Origin: Piscinibacter sp. XHJ-5
GTDB taxonomy: Bacteria; Pseudomonadota; Gammaproteobacteria; Burkholderiales; Burkholderiaceae_C
Length of the DNA stretch: 64,000 nucleotides
Direction of reading: 5' to 3'
Assembly (NCBI RefSeq): GCF_029855045.1
Contig: NZ_CP123228.1
Coordinates: 6,262,001-6,326,000, forward strand
Shown here: positions 15,764 to 24,526 of the stretch, one piece after another
Layout of the letters: every line of letters begins with the position of its first letter
How positions within the stretch are numbered: the first letter of the stretch is position 1
Notes under the pieces: generated by a model
Seen by the model: the letters and a program-made list of their open reading frames with translations, nothing else
What the model was told of the DNA's origin: nothing
Database searches by the model: none
Made by a program: the position numbers and the translations under genes

Positions 15764-17110
15764 TCAGGACTTTTGCAGCAGGGCGTAGAAGAAGCCGTCG
15801 GGCGATGCACCGACAGGAGGCGCGGTGGGCGCCTGCTGGACATTGTCGGGCAGCGGAAGCAGGTGTCCGGGGGACGGAGGACGCTTGGCGATGCCGGCGT
15901 CGCTGTGGCGTTGCAAAAAAGCGTCGATCTGGTCCTGGCCCTCCGCCTTGAAGACGGAGCAGGTGCAGTACAGCAGCCGTCCGCCGGGGCGCAGCGTCGG
16001 CCACAAGGCGTCGAGCAGACGCGCCTGGGTGGCGGCCAGTGCGGCGATGTCCGAGGGCCGGCGCAGCCAGCGCACGTCGGGATGCCGGCGCACGATGCCC
16101 GAGGCCGTGCAGGGCGCATCTAGCAGGATGGCGTCGAAGGCGCGGCCGTCCCACCAGGCCGGCGGATCGGCGGCGTCGGCGCAGGCGATCTCGGCGTCCA
16201 GCGACAGCCGGCGCAAGGTCTCGGCGATGCGCTCGGTGCGCCGGGGGTCGCTGTCGAGGGCCAGCAGGTGGAGCTCGGCCAGCTCCAGCAGGTGGGCGGT
16301 CTTGCCGCCGGGAGCGGCGCAAGCGTCGAGGACCCGGGCGCCGGCGCGCAGGCCGTCGTCGGACCCGACCAGCAGCGGTGCTGCGAGTTGCGCGCCGGCA
16401 TCCTGCACGGACACGTCGCCCTGCGCGAAGCCGGGCAGGCGACTCACCGGGCAAGGCTGGGCCAGCACGACGGTGTGGGTGCCGAACGCCTCGCCGGCGA
16501 GTCCCTCGGCCTGCAGCCGCCGGACGTAGCCGGGCGCATCGCCGCGGCGCGCATTGACGCGCAGCGTCATCGGCGGGCGCCGGTTGTTGGCGGCCAGCAG
16601 CGACTGCCACTGCTCGGGCCAGTCGCGGCCCAGGCGCTCGGCCCACCAGACAGGGTGGTTGTGCACCGCCACCGGATCCCGCTCGGCGGCCTGGACGATG
16701 CTGTCGCGCTCACGCAGGAAGCGGCGCAGCACGGCGTTGACGAACGAGGCGCTCGCGCCGTGGCGTTGCCGTGCGGCCGTCACCGCCTGATCGACCAGGG
16801 TATGAGGCGGATAGGGCAGTTCGGCATCAACTGCCGGCCACAGCAGCGCAAGCGACGACAGCAGCAATGCGTCGACCGCAGCCGGCGGCGCTTTCCTGGC
16901 CAGCAGCTGACGCGCCGCCATCGCGCTGCCCAGCCAGCGCAGCACGTGGAAGCTCAGCGCCTGCGTGCCGGGCCGCGCGTCGGCTGGACAACGCGCCAGC
17001 GCGTCGTTGAGCGACTGCCCGGCGCGCACCGCCTGCACCGCGTCGGCGGCATGGCCCAGCAGCCGGGCCAACGGCAGCGATGGTGTCGAAGGGGTTGAAC
17101 TGGAGCTCAC
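15764..17110 (-). CDS. rsmB: 16S rRNA (cytosine-967-C5)-methyltransferase RsmB
   Basis: The product is 448 aa from GTG 17110; another GTG at 17155 would add 15 residues of poor composition. An N-terminal NusB-like RNA-binding domain (about 10-145) precedes a Rossmann methyltransferase domain with SAM motif LDACAAPGGKT (Asp262), LDAPCTASG with the conserved motif-IV Cys, and LLYCTCS with the motif-VI nucleophile Cys. The enzyme makes m5C967 in 16S rRNA. It is first in the minus-strand operon with DUF4390 and ntrYX and is divergent from folE, with about 100 bp shared upstream region. Confidence 0.96.
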   Translation of the reverse strand: MSSSSTPSTPSLPLARLLGHAADAVQAVRAGQSLNDALARCPADARPGTQALSFHVLRWLGSAMAARQLLARKAPPAAVDALLLSSLALLWPAVDAELPYPPHTLVDQAVTAARQRHGASASFVNAVLRRFLRERDSIVQAAERDPVAVHNHPVWWAERLGRDWPEQWQSLLAANNRRPPMTLRVNARRGDAPGYVRRLQAEGLAGEAFGTHTVVLAQPCPVSRLPGFAQGDVSVQDAGAQLAAPLLVGSDDGLRAGARVLDACAAPGGKTAHLLELAELHLLALDSDPRRTERIAETLRRLSLDAEIACADAADPPAWWDGRAFDAILLDAPCTASGIVRRHPDVRWLRRPSDIAALAATQARLLDALWPTLRPGGRLLYCTCSVFKAEGQDQIDAFLQRHSDAGIAKRPPSPGHLLPLPDNVQQAPTAPPVGASPDGFFYALLQKS

Positions 17111-17215
17111 CGCGACGAGTCTAGGCGAGAGGGGCCGCCGCGCCGGTGGCCCCACGGCCGCCCGGTCACGCGGGCCCTGTTACGCTCCGGCACCGCCCCT
17201 TCCGGGAGGTTTCCC

Positions 17216-17950
17216 ATGCTGAGAGAGACATCCAACCCCATCTTCAAGAGCGAGGAAGAGCTCGCCGGCTTGCCGGTGTCGGAGCGCATCCGATATCGGC
17301 TGGTCGGTGCCAACTGCCGCTACCACGCCAACGACAACATCGCCGACTTCATCAAGGAAGGCGAGCTCGACGAGCTGCGCGGCGAGGTCGAGACCAAGAT
17401 GCAGGAGGTGCTGCGCTCGCTGGTCATCGACACCGACAGCGACCACAACACCAACGACACCGCGATGCGGGTGGCCAAGATGTTCCTGCAGGAGGTGTTC
17501 AAGGGCCGCTATGTCGCGATGCCCTCGGTCACCGAGTTCCCGAACTTCTCGCGCCTCAACGAGCTGATGATCGTCGGCCCGGTGAAGGTGCGCAGCGCCT
17601 GCTCGCACCACCTGTGCCCCATCCTCGGCAAGGTGTGGATCGGCGTGTTGCCCAACGAGCACTCCAACCTGATCGGCCTGTCCAAGTACGCACGCATCTG
17701 CGACTGGATCATGAGCCGGCCGCAGATCCAGGAAGAGGCGGTGATCATGCTGGCCAACGAGCTGCAGGAGCGCGTCAAGCCCGATGGCCTGGCCATCGTG
17801 ATGGAGGCCGATCACTTCTGCATGCACTGGCGCGGCGTCAAGGATGACGAGTCGATGATGACCAACAGCGTGATGCGCGGCTCGTTCCTGAAGGATGCCA
17901 ACCTGCGCCGTGAATTCCTGTCGCTCCTGAGCAAGAAGGATTCCTATTAG
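17216..17950 (+). CDS. folE: GTP cyclohydrolase I
   Basis: The product is 244 aa, slightly longer at the N terminus than typical FolE. Zinc and catalytic motifs are intact: RSACSHHLCPILGKVWIG, HSNLIGLSKYAR and the third Zn ligand in DHFCMHWRG. It converts GTP to dihydroneopterin triphosphate, the entry to folate and pterin synthesis. GGGAGG precedes the ATG by about seven bases. The stop is 11 bp before a BLUF photoreceptor gene, so the two are very likely co-transcribed. Confidence 0.97.
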   Translation: MLRETSNPIFKSEEELAGLPVSERIRYRLVGANCRYHANDNIADFIKEGELDELRGEVETKMQEVLRSLVIDTDSDHNTNDTAMRVAKMFLQEVFKGRYVAMPSVTEFPNFSRLNELMIVGPVKVRSACSHHLCPILGKVWIGVLPNEHSNLIGLSKYARICDWIMSRPQIQEEAVIMLANELQERVKPDGLAIVMEADHFCMHWRGVKDDESMMTNSVMRGSFLKDANLRREFLSLLSKKDSY

Positions 17951-17961
17951 GAGACGTTGCC

Positions 17962-18390
17962 ATGCTGGTGCGACTGATCTACGCAAGCCGGGCCGCGCAG
18001 GCGGTCAACCACGACACGCTGGTCGCGGTGATGAAGGCCGCGCGCGCCCACAACGCGTCGGCCGGCATCACCGGGGTCCTGATCTTCACGGACGGCGTGT
18101 TCCTGCAGCTGCTCGAAGGCGGGCGCAATGCCGTGAGCGCGCTGTACAACAAGATCACCCGCGATGCGCGGCACCACGACGTGGTGCTGCTGAGCTACGA
18201 CGAGGTGCCGGAGCGGCGCTTCTCGGGCTGGGCGATGGGGCAGGCCAACCTGTCGCGGCTGAATCCCGGCATCCTGCTGAAGTACTCGGAGCGCGCAGTG
18301 CTCGATCCGTACGCCTTGTCGGCGCAGGCGACGCTGGCCTTGTTCGAGGAGCTGGTGTCGACGGCGGTGATCGATTGCCCCGGGCAGTGA
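17962..18390 (+). CDS. BLUF-domain blue-light photoreceptor
   Basis: The product is 142 aa, a stand-alone BLUF domain binding FAD. The photochemical residues are visible: Tyr7 (LIYASRA), Asn31 (HNASAGITGVL), Gln49 (GVFLQLLEG), and Trp90/Met92 (FSGWAMG). The remaining 45 residues give two C-terminal helices. No output domain is fused, so it must signal by protein contact. It follows folE by 11 bp with GGAG just upstream of its ATG, suggesting that pterin synthesis and blue-light sensing are expressed together. Confidence 0.94.
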   Translation: MLVRLIYASRAAQAVNHDTLVAVMKAARAHNASAGITGVLIFTDGVFLQLLEGGRNAVSALYNKITRDARHHDVVLLSYDEVPERRFSGWAMGQANLSRLNPGILLKYSERAVLDPYALSAQATLALFEELVSTAVIDCPGQ

Positions 18391-18397
18391 CCGGGCA

Positions 18398-19453
18398 CTA
18401 GACCAGTTCCGCGTTCAAGGCCGCCAGCACGCCCGCGCCGGGGCACAGCTCGGCCTCTCCCAGTCGATTGAGCGGCGTGGCCACCGTCTTCAGGTGGCCG
18501 TGCAGGTCATCGGCATCCCCGTTCACGTACAGCAGGCCGGTGAGGATCTCGCCGCGCGCCTCGTGCGCCGCGATGTGATTCATCGCCGCCAGCCGATCGC
18601 CCGGGTCGTAGCCCACCGCCAGCTTGCGCAGCCGGAGCAGGCTGCCGTCATGCTGCGTGATCTCGATGACCTCGCCGGGCGAGTAGCTCGCGCTGATCGC
18701 GTCGCGTCGCGGCATGAAGTCGAGCCGGTTCACCGCTTCGTTGTGCGCCCGCACGTAGTCGTAGCTCTTGGTGCTGCCGGGGTGGTTGTTGAAGGCGACA
18801 CACGGGCTGATGACGTCGATGAAGGCCGCGCCGCGATGCCGCAGGGCGCCCTTGATCAGCGGCACCAGCTGCTCCTTGTCGCCCGAGAAGCTGCGCGCCA
18901 CGTAGCTCGCGCCGAGCTGCAGCGCCAGCGACACGAGATCGATCGGCGTGTCGGTGTTGATGGCGCCCTTCTTCGACTTGCTGCCCTGGTCGGCGGTGGC
19001 CGAGAACTGGCCCTTGGTCAGGCCGTACACGCCATTGTTCTCGACGATGTAGGTCATGTTCACGCCGCGGCGCATCGCGTGCGCGAACTGCCCGAGGCCG
19101 ATGGACGCCGAGTCGCCGTCGCCCGACACGCCCAGGTACAGGAGCTCGCGGTTGGCGAGGTTGGCGCCGGTCAGCACCGAGGGCATGCGGCCGTGCACGG
19201 TGTTGAAGCCGTGCGAATTGCCGAGAAAGTAGTCCGGCGTCTTCGACGAGCAACCGATGCCCGACAGCTTGGCGACGCGGTGCGGCTCGATGTCGAGCTC
19301 CCAGCACGCCTGGATCAGCGCGGCGGAGATCGAGTCGTGGCCGCAGCCGGCGCACAGCGTGGAAACCTTGCCTTCGTAGTCGCGCCGCGTGAAGCCCAGC
19401 GTGTTCTTCGGCAGCGTGGGGTGGTGCAGCTTGGGCTTGGTGATGTAGGTCAT
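18398..19453 (-). CDS. korB: 2-oxoacid:ferredoxin oxidoreductase, beta subunit
   Basis: The product is 351 aa from ATG 19453. Fe-S ligands appear as LCAGCGH, SGIGCSS and SPCVAFNN. The thiamine-diphosphate motif is GDGDSASIG......NNGVYGLTKGQ. It matches KorB/PorB beta subunits, which oxidatively decarboxylate 2-oxoglutarate or a related 2-oxoacid to the acyl-CoA, passing electrons to ferredoxin. It is the last gene of the operon, 67 bp after the alpha subunit, with a palindromic hairpin (19476-19499) in the gap. Substrate by family only; 2-oxoglutarate is the best guess. Confidence 0.9.
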   Translation of the reverse strand: MTYITKPKLHHPTLPKNTLGFTRRDYEGKVSTLCAGCGHDSISAALIQACWELDIEPHRVAKLSGIGCSSKTPDYFLGNSHGFNTVHGRMPSVLTGANLANRELLYLGVSGDGDSASIGLGQFAHAMRRGVNMTYIVENNGVYGLTKGQFSATADQGSKSKKGAINTDTPIDLVSLALQLGASYVARSFSGDKEQLVPLIKGALRHRGAAFIDVISPCVAFNNHPGSTKSYDYVRAHNEAVNRLDFMPRRDAISASYSPGEVIEITQHDGSLLRLRKLAVGYDPGDRLAAMNHIAAHEARGEILTGLLYVNGDADDLHGHLKTVATPLNRLGEAELCPGAGVLAALNAELV

Positions 19454-19475
19454 GGGCGATGGGCAGGCAAAGACT

Positions 19476-19499
19476 CCCTCTCCCGCTGGCGGGAGAGGG
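19476..19499. repeat. REP-like palindrome between korA and korB
   Basis: CCCTCTCCCGC and its exact complement GCGGGAGAGGG are separated by two bases. This CTCTCCCGC..GCGGGAGAG palindrome is a recurrent intergenic element in GC-rich proteobacteria. As RNA it would form a stable hairpin between the two subunit cistrons and may adjust mRNA stability. Confidence 0.65.
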
Positions 19500-19520
19500 C
19501 CGGGCCGAGGGCATCTCGCA

Positions 19521-21380
19521 TCACGCCACCAGCCCTCCCTTGATCGGCTGCACGTTCGCGCCCGGCATGCGCTCGGCGATCGCCTCGGTGATGAAGCGCG
19601 CCGTGATCGGCGTGCCGTCGAAGTGCAGGATGGGCACCAGCCGCGCGGGGGCAATCTCCTGCTCGGTCATCAGCATGGTGCGCAGCTGCGCGTCGCGGTT
19701 CTGCTCGATGACGAACACCGTCTCGTGCTCGGCGACGAAGCGGTCCACGGCCTCGCTGAACGGGAAGGCGCGCACACGCAGCAGGTCGACATGCAGGCCG
19801 CGCGCGTGCAGCGCATCGAAGGCCTCGGCCATGGCCGGACTGGTGGACCCGAAGTAGATGACGCCGTGACGCGTCGGCCTGGCTGCACGCCGCTCCACCG
19901 GCTGCGGCACCATCGCCTTCGCGGTGTCGAACTTGCGCAGCAGCCGCTCGACGTTGTAGAGGTAGTCAGGCCCGGCTTCCGAATAGCGCGCATAGGCGTC
20001 GCGCGTCGTGCCGCGGGTGAAGTAGGCGCCGCGCTCCGGATGCGTGCCGGGCAGCGTGCGGTACGGGATGCCGTCGCCGTCCACGTCGAGGTAGCGGCCG
20101 AAATCCCGGCCGGCGTCCAGGTCGGCGCGGCTCATCACCTTGCCTCGGTCGTAGCGCCGCTTGTCGTCCCACTGCAGCGGCTCGCACAGGCGGTGGTTCA
20201 TGCCGATGTCGAGATCCGTCATCACGAAGATCGGCGTCTGCAGGCGGTCGGCGAGGTCCAGCGCCGCGGCGGCGAAGTCGAAGCACTCGCGCGGATCCTC
20301 CGGGAAGAGCAGCACGTGCTTGGTGTCGCCGTGCGAGGCGTAGGCGCAGCTCAGCAGGTCGGCTTGCTGCGTGCGCGTGGGCATGCCGGTGGAGGGCCCG
20401 CCGCGCTGCACGTTGATGATGGTGGCGGGAATCTCGGCGAAGTAGGCGAGGCCGATGAACTCGGTCATCAACGACACCCCGGGTCCGGAGGTCGCGGTGA
20501 ACGAGCGCGCGCCGTTCCAGCCGGCGCCGACGACGATGCCAATCGACGCGATCTCGTCCTCGGCCTGCACGATGGCGTAGCGGTTGGTACCGCTGGCCTT
20601 GTCGACGCGGTATTTGGCGCAGTACTTCTGGAACGCCTCGGCCAGCGACGACGACGGCGTGATCGGGTACCAGGCGCACACCGTCGCGCCACCGTACACG
20701 CACCCCAGCGCGGCGGCGGCGTTGCCCTCGATGAAGATGCGCTTGCCCACCGCGTCGCGCCGCTCCACGCGCAGACCCAGCACGTCGCTCTCGAGCACGT
20801 CGCGGCCGTGGTGCAGGCCCATCATGAAGGCATCGAGGTTGGGCTGGATCAGCTTGGCCTTGCCCTTGTACTGCTCGCCGAGCAGCGTGGCGATGACCTC
20901 CGGCTCGATGCCCATCAGCGCCGCCAGGACGCCGACATAGACGATGTTCTTCAGCAGCTGGCGCTCGCGCGGATCGGTGTAGCGCGTGGCACACATCTCG
21001 GTGAGCGGCACGCCGATGACGTTCACGTCGTCGCGGAACCTGGACGGCGGCAGCGGCTTGCTGCTGTCGTACAGCAGGTAGCCGCCCGACTCGATCTCCT
21101 GCAGGTCGCGGTCCCAGGTCTGCGGGTTCATCGCCACCATCAGGTCGACGCCGCCGCGCCGCCCAAGATAGCCGCGCTCGTTGACGCGCACCTCGTACCA
21201 GGTGGGAAGTCCCTGGATGTTCGACGGAAAGATGTTGCGCGGGCTCACCGGCACGCCCATGCGCAGAAGGCTGCGCGCGAACATCTCGTTGGCCGACGCC
21301 GAGCCGGAGCCGTTGACGTTGGCGAACTTGACGACGAAGTCGTTGACCGACTCGATGCGCTTGACGATCCTGTGGGACAT
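19521..21380 (-). CDS. korA: 2-oxoacid:ferredoxin oxidoreductase, fused gamma-alpha subunit
   Basis: The product is 619 aa. The N-terminal gamma domain (about 1-190; NVNGSGSASANEMFARSLLRMG, RRGGVDLMVAMNPQTW) is fused to the pyrimidine-binding alpha domain (about 225-600; GCVYGGATVCAWYPITPSSS, QAEDEIASIGIVVGAGWNGARSFTATSGPG split across two motifs). It forms the active heterodimer with the beta subunit downstream. The start at 21380 lies three bases after the stop of the GltD-like gene, so translation is probably coupled. Confidence 0.92.
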   Translation of the reverse strand: MSHRIVKRIESVNDFVVKFANVNGSGSASANEMFARSLLRMGVPVSPRNIFPSNIQGLPTWYEVRVNERGYLGRRGGVDLMVAMNPQTWDRDLQEIESGGYLLYDSSKPLPPSRFRDDVNVIGVPLTEMCATRYTDPRERQLLKNIVYVGVLAALMGIEPEVIATLLGEQYKGKAKLIQPNLDAFMMGLHHGRDVLESDVLGLRVERRDAVGKRIFIEGNAAAALGCVYGGATVCAWYPITPSSSLAEAFQKYCAKYRVDKASGTNRYAIVQAEDEIASIGIVVGAGWNGARSFTATSGPGVSLMTEFIGLAYFAEIPATIINVQRGGPSTGMPTRTQQADLLSCAYASHGDTKHVLLFPEDPRECFDFAAAALDLADRLQTPIFVMTDLDIGMNHRLCEPLQWDDKRRYDRGKVMSRADLDAGRDFGRYLDVDGDGIPYRTLPGTHPERGAYFTRGTTRDAYARYSEAGPDYLYNVERLLRKFDTAKAMVPQPVERRAARPTRHGVIYFGSTSPAMAEAFDALHARGLHVDLLRVRAFPFSEAVDRFVAEHETVFVIEQNRDAQLRTMLMTEQEIAPARLVPILHFDGTPITARFITEAIAERMPGANVQPIKGGLVA

Positions 21381-21383
21381 CGC

Positions 21384-23237
21384 TCAGGCCGCCTTGCGCT
21401 CATGGTGGACGCGGCAGCCCCGGCCGGCGCGCGGCAGCTGGAGGGCGAACTTCTGCATGTCCCAGGCGCCGGTGGGACATCGCTCGGCGCACAGGCCGCA
21501 GTGCAGGCACACGTCCTCGTCCTTCACCATCACGCGGCCGGTCATCTTGAGCGTGTCGGACAGGTACAGCGGCTGCTCCGCATGCCGCGCCGGCGCGCGC
21601 AAGCGCGCCCGCAGGTCGGCCTCGGTGCCGTTCTTCGTGAAGGTGATGCAGTCGGTGGGACAGATGTCGACGCAGGCGTCGCACTCGATGCACTGGCCGG
21701 TGCTGAACACCGTCTGCACATCGCAGTTCAGGCAGCGCTGCGCCTCCTTCCACGCGGTCTTCACGTCGAAGCCCAGCTCGACCTCGACCTTGATGTTGCG
21801 CAGCACCTGGTTGACATCGCGCCACGGCACCTTGTGGCGCGTGTCGGGCGCCACCTCGTTGTCGTAGCTCCACTCGTGGATGCCCATCTTCTGCGACACC
21901 AGCGTGATGCCGGGCGCGGGCCGCGCCTTCACGTCCTCGCCGTGCAGGAACTTGTCGATCGAGATCGCCGCGTCATGGCCCTGGGCCACGGCCCAGATGA
22001 TGTTCTTCGGCCCCAGCGCCGCATCGCCGCCGAAGAAGACATCGGGCCGCGACGACTGCAGCGTGGCCTTGTCGAGCACCGGCATGCCGTGCTCGTCGAA
22101 ATCGATGCCGATGTGCCGCTCGATCCAGGGGAAGGCGTTCTCCTGCCCCACCGCCACCAGCACCTCGTCGCACTCGAACACCTGCTCGGGCTCTCCGGTG
22201 GGCAGCAGCTGGCGGCGGCCGCGCTCGTCGCGCACCGCCTTCACCTTCTCGAAGCGCATGCCGGTCAGCTTGCCGTTCTGGTGCAGGAAAGCCTTGGGCA
22301 CCAGGCAATCGAGGATGGGAATGCCCTCGTGAATCGCGTCCTCCTTCTCCCAAGGGGAGGCCTTCATCTCGTCGAACGGCGAGCGCACGATGACCTTGAC
22401 GTCCTCGCCGCCCAGACGCTTGGAGGTGCGGCAGCAGTCCATCGCGGTATTGCCGCCGCCCAGCACGATGACGCGTCTGCCGATGTGCGTGGTGTGGCCG
22501 AAGGACACCGAGGACAGCCAGTCGATGCCGATGTGGATCTGCGCGGCGGCTTCCTGCCTGCCGGGAATGGCGAGATCGCGTCCGCGCGGCGCGCCGGAGC
22601 CGACGAACACCGCATCCCAGTTCTCGGCCAGCAGCTGCTGCATCGACTCGATGCGCACCCCGCCGCGGAATTCGACGCCCAGGCGCAGCACGTAGCCGGT
22701 CTCCTCGTCGATCACCTCCTCGGGCAGCCGAAAGCGCGGGATCTGCGAGCGGATCATGCCGCCCGCCTTCGCATCGGCGTCGAACACCGTCACGTGATAG
22801 CCCAGCGGCGCAAGGTCGCGCGCGACGGTGAGCGATGCAGGACCCGCGCCGATGCACGCGATGCGCTTGCCGTTCTTCAGGTGTGCCGGGCGCGGCATGC
22901 GCTCCTCGATCGCATCGTCCTTGAAGTCGGCCGCGACGCGCTTGAGCCGGCAGATGGCCACCGGCTCGGGCTTGGCCGTCTGCGCTTCCTCGACGCGGCC
23001 GCGGCGGCAGGCGGGCTCGCAGGGCCGGTCGCAGGTGCGCCCCAGGATGCCGGGAAACACGTTGGACTCCCAGTTGACCATGTACGCGTCGGTGTACCGG
23101 CCGGCGGCGATGAGCCGGATGTATTCCGGCACCGGAGTGTGTGCGGGACAGGCCCACTGGCAGTCGACGACCTTGTGGAAGGTGTCGGGATGGCGAATGT
23201 CGGTGGGCTGCAAATCAGGTCCCCCATGGCTGCGCAC
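21384..23237 (-). CDS. GltD-like FAD/NAD(P) oxidoreductase with ferredoxin domain
   Basis: The product is 617 aa from GTG 23237. Order: an N-terminal Cys-rich Fe-S region (CQWACPAHTPVPEYI, CDRPCEPACRRG), an FAD-binding fold (IGAGPASLTVARDL, about 128), an NAD(P)-binding fold (VIVLGGGNTAMDC, about 258), and two C-terminal 4Fe-4S clusters (CIECDACVDICPTDC and CLHCGLCAERCPTGAW). It resembles glutamate synthase small subunit and related NADPH:ferredoxin oxidoreductases. As first gene of the kor operon it probably moves electrons between the reduced ferredoxin from the 2-oxoacid reaction and NAD(P), like KorC-type subunits of anaerobic-aromatic betaproteobacteria. Confidence 0.88.
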   Translation of the reverse strand: MRSHGGPDLQPTDIRHPDTFHKVVDCQWACPAHTPVPEYIRLIAAGRYTDAYMVNWESNVFPGILGRTCDRPCEPACRRGRVEEAQTAKPEPVAICRLKRVAADFKDDAIEERMPRPAHLKNGKRIACIGAGPASLTVARDLAPLGYHVTVFDADAKAGGMIRSQIPRFRLPEEVIDEETGYVLRLGVEFRGGVRIESMQQLLAENWDAVFVGSGAPRGRDLAIPGRQEAAAQIHIGIDWLSSVSFGHTTHIGRRVIVLGGGNTAMDCCRTSKRLGGEDVKVIVRSPFDEMKASPWEKEDAIHEGIPILDCLVPKAFLHQNGKLTGMRFEKVKAVRDERGRRQLLPTGEPEQVFECDEVLVAVGQENAFPWIERHIGIDFDEHGMPVLDKATLQSSRPDVFFGGDAALGPKNIIWAVAQGHDAAISIDKFLHGEDVKARPAPGITLVSQKMGIHEWSYDNEVAPDTRHKVPWRDVNQVLRNIKVEVELGFDVKTAWKEAQRCLNCDVQTVFSTGQCIECDACVDICPTDCITFTKNGTEADLRARLRAPARHAEQPLYLSDTLKMTGRVMVKDEDVCLHCGLCAERCPTGAWDMQKFALQLPRAGRGCRVHHERKAA

Positions 23238-23327
23238 GCAGCCTCGTGGGCCTGCGCGCGGCGATCGCGAAGTCGGATGATGCTACTGCCGGATAGGCAT
23301 GCCACCGCGAGGGTTTGCGCTTAGGGT

Positions 23328-23351
23328 GGTGCGGCGCAGCAGCGCCGCACC
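23328..23351 (-). terminator. Stem-loop after the AI-2E permease gene
   Basis: GGTGCGGCGC (23328-23337) and GCGCCGCACC (23342-23351) form a perfect 10-bp stem with a four-base loop, five bases beyond the permease stop. No T-run follows on the minus strand, so it may act as an mRNA 3' stabiliser or a weak terminator separating this operon from the kor operon. Confidence 0.5.
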
Positions 23352-23356
23352 GACAC

Positions 23357-24520
23357 TCACTCGCCCAGCAATTCGCCGATCGGCTTCAATCCCTCGATCC
23401 GGTCGCACACCGTCTTCACCGCCATCAGGATCGGCACGCCGAGGATCAGGCCCCAGGCGCCCCACAGCCATCCCCACGCCAGCACGCCGACGAAGATCGC
23501 GACCGGGCTCATGCGGCTCGCGCGGCTGGTGAGCCACGGCGTCAGCAGATAGCCCTCGAGCGACTGGATGACGAAGGACGTGCCGGCGATCACGAGCGCC
23601 ATCTCCATCGAGCCGAACTGCAGGAAGCCGACCAGCGACGCGCCGCCGGTGACGACGATGGCGCCGATGTACGGGATGAAGTTCAGCGCGCCGGCCAGCA
23701 GCCCCCACACGCCGGCGTACTCCACGCCGATCCACAGGAACGCCAGCCACGTGATGATGCCGACGACGGTGCTGGTGAACACCTGCACCAGCAGGTAGCG
23801 CTGGATCTGCTCGGTGATCTCGTCGAGGGCCTGCACGGTGACGCGCTTTTCGGTGAAGTTGGGGCCGGCGAGCTTGACCATCTTGCGGCGGAAGGCGTCG
23901 CCGGAGGCCAGGATGAAGAAGGTGAGGAAGAACACGATCGCCACCTGCCCCACCAAGGCAATGAAGCCGATGGTGCCGCTCCACAAGTGGTCCTTCACGT
24001 TGAAGCGCGGTTTCTCGATCTGAACGCGCATCACGCCGCGCGAGGCCGGCGCCGGCCCGCCGCCACTCTCCTCGGCGGCGCGCTCGATCTGCTGCGCGGC
24101 CTCCTGCACCTTGTCGATCGGCACCAGCGTCGGGCCCTTCTGCGAGCGCATCGCCTGGCGCAGCTTCTGCGCCGCCTCCGGCAGCGACTGCAGCAGCTCG
24201 TTGGCATCGTCGGCCAGCGACCACACCATCGCGCTGGTGCCGCTCAGGATGCCCAGCAGCAGCACCGCCGCCGACACCGCGCGCGGGATGCGCCAGCTTT
24301 CCAGCCGGTCGACGACCGGGTCCAGCGCATAGCTGAACATCACGCCGATCATCAGCGGTATGAACACCGCAGACGCCCAGTGCAGCACGAACACCGCGCC
24401 CAGCACCGCGATGACCGCGAGCGACACGCTGCGCACGTCGCGCGGCATGTTCAGCACGTGGACCGGCAGGTCCTCGGCGAGCGGCGTGTCCTCGGGGCGC
24501 GGCGGGTCGGGTTGGTTCAT
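23357..24520 (-). CDS. AI-2E family permease
   Basis: The product is 387 aa with seven to eight hydrophobic segments in the AI-2E/DUF20 pattern: a tandem pair after a short cytoplasmic N terminus, a long soluble loop (about 95-190), then a C-terminal bundle (FIPYIGAIVVTGGASLVGFLQFG; LEGYLLTPWLTSRASRMSPVAIFVGVLAWGWLWG broken over motifs). Members export diverse solutes or ions; the AI-2 name is historical. Last gene of the lemA/cytochrome/flavoprotein operon, starting seven bases after the FCSD flavoprotein stop. Its substrate cannot be inferred. Confidence 0.92.
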   Translation of the reverse strand: MNQPDPPRPEDTPLAEDLPVHVLNMPRDVRSVSLAVIAVLGAVFVLHWASAVFIPLMIGVMFSYALDPVVDRLESWRIPRAVSAAVLLLGILSGTSAMVWSLADDANELLQSLPEAAQKLRQAMRSQKGPTLVPIDKVQEAAQQIERAAEESGGGPAPASRGVMRVQIEKPRFNVKDHLWSGTIGFIALVGQVAIVFFLTFFILASGDAFRRKMVKLAGPNFTEKRVTVQALDEITEQIQRYLLVQVFTSTVVGIITWLAFLWIGVEYAGVWGLLAGALNFIPYIGAIVVTGGASLVGFLQFGSMEMALVIAGTSFVIQSLEGYLLTPWLTSRASRMSPVAIFVGVLAWGWLWGAWGLILGVPILMAVKTVCDRIEGLKPIGELLGE

Positions 24521-24526
24521 GGCGTG

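Noticed and set aside
12949..15951. 1000-codon open frame on the strand opposite ntrY/DUF4390
   Set aside because: It lies antisense to well-defined kinase motifs, is extremely His/Arg/Ala/Gln-rich and has no domain; a composition artefact of high GC3.
19452..23324. 1290-codon open frame opposite the kor operon
   Set aside because: Antisense shadow of three clear enzyme genes with no recognisable motif.
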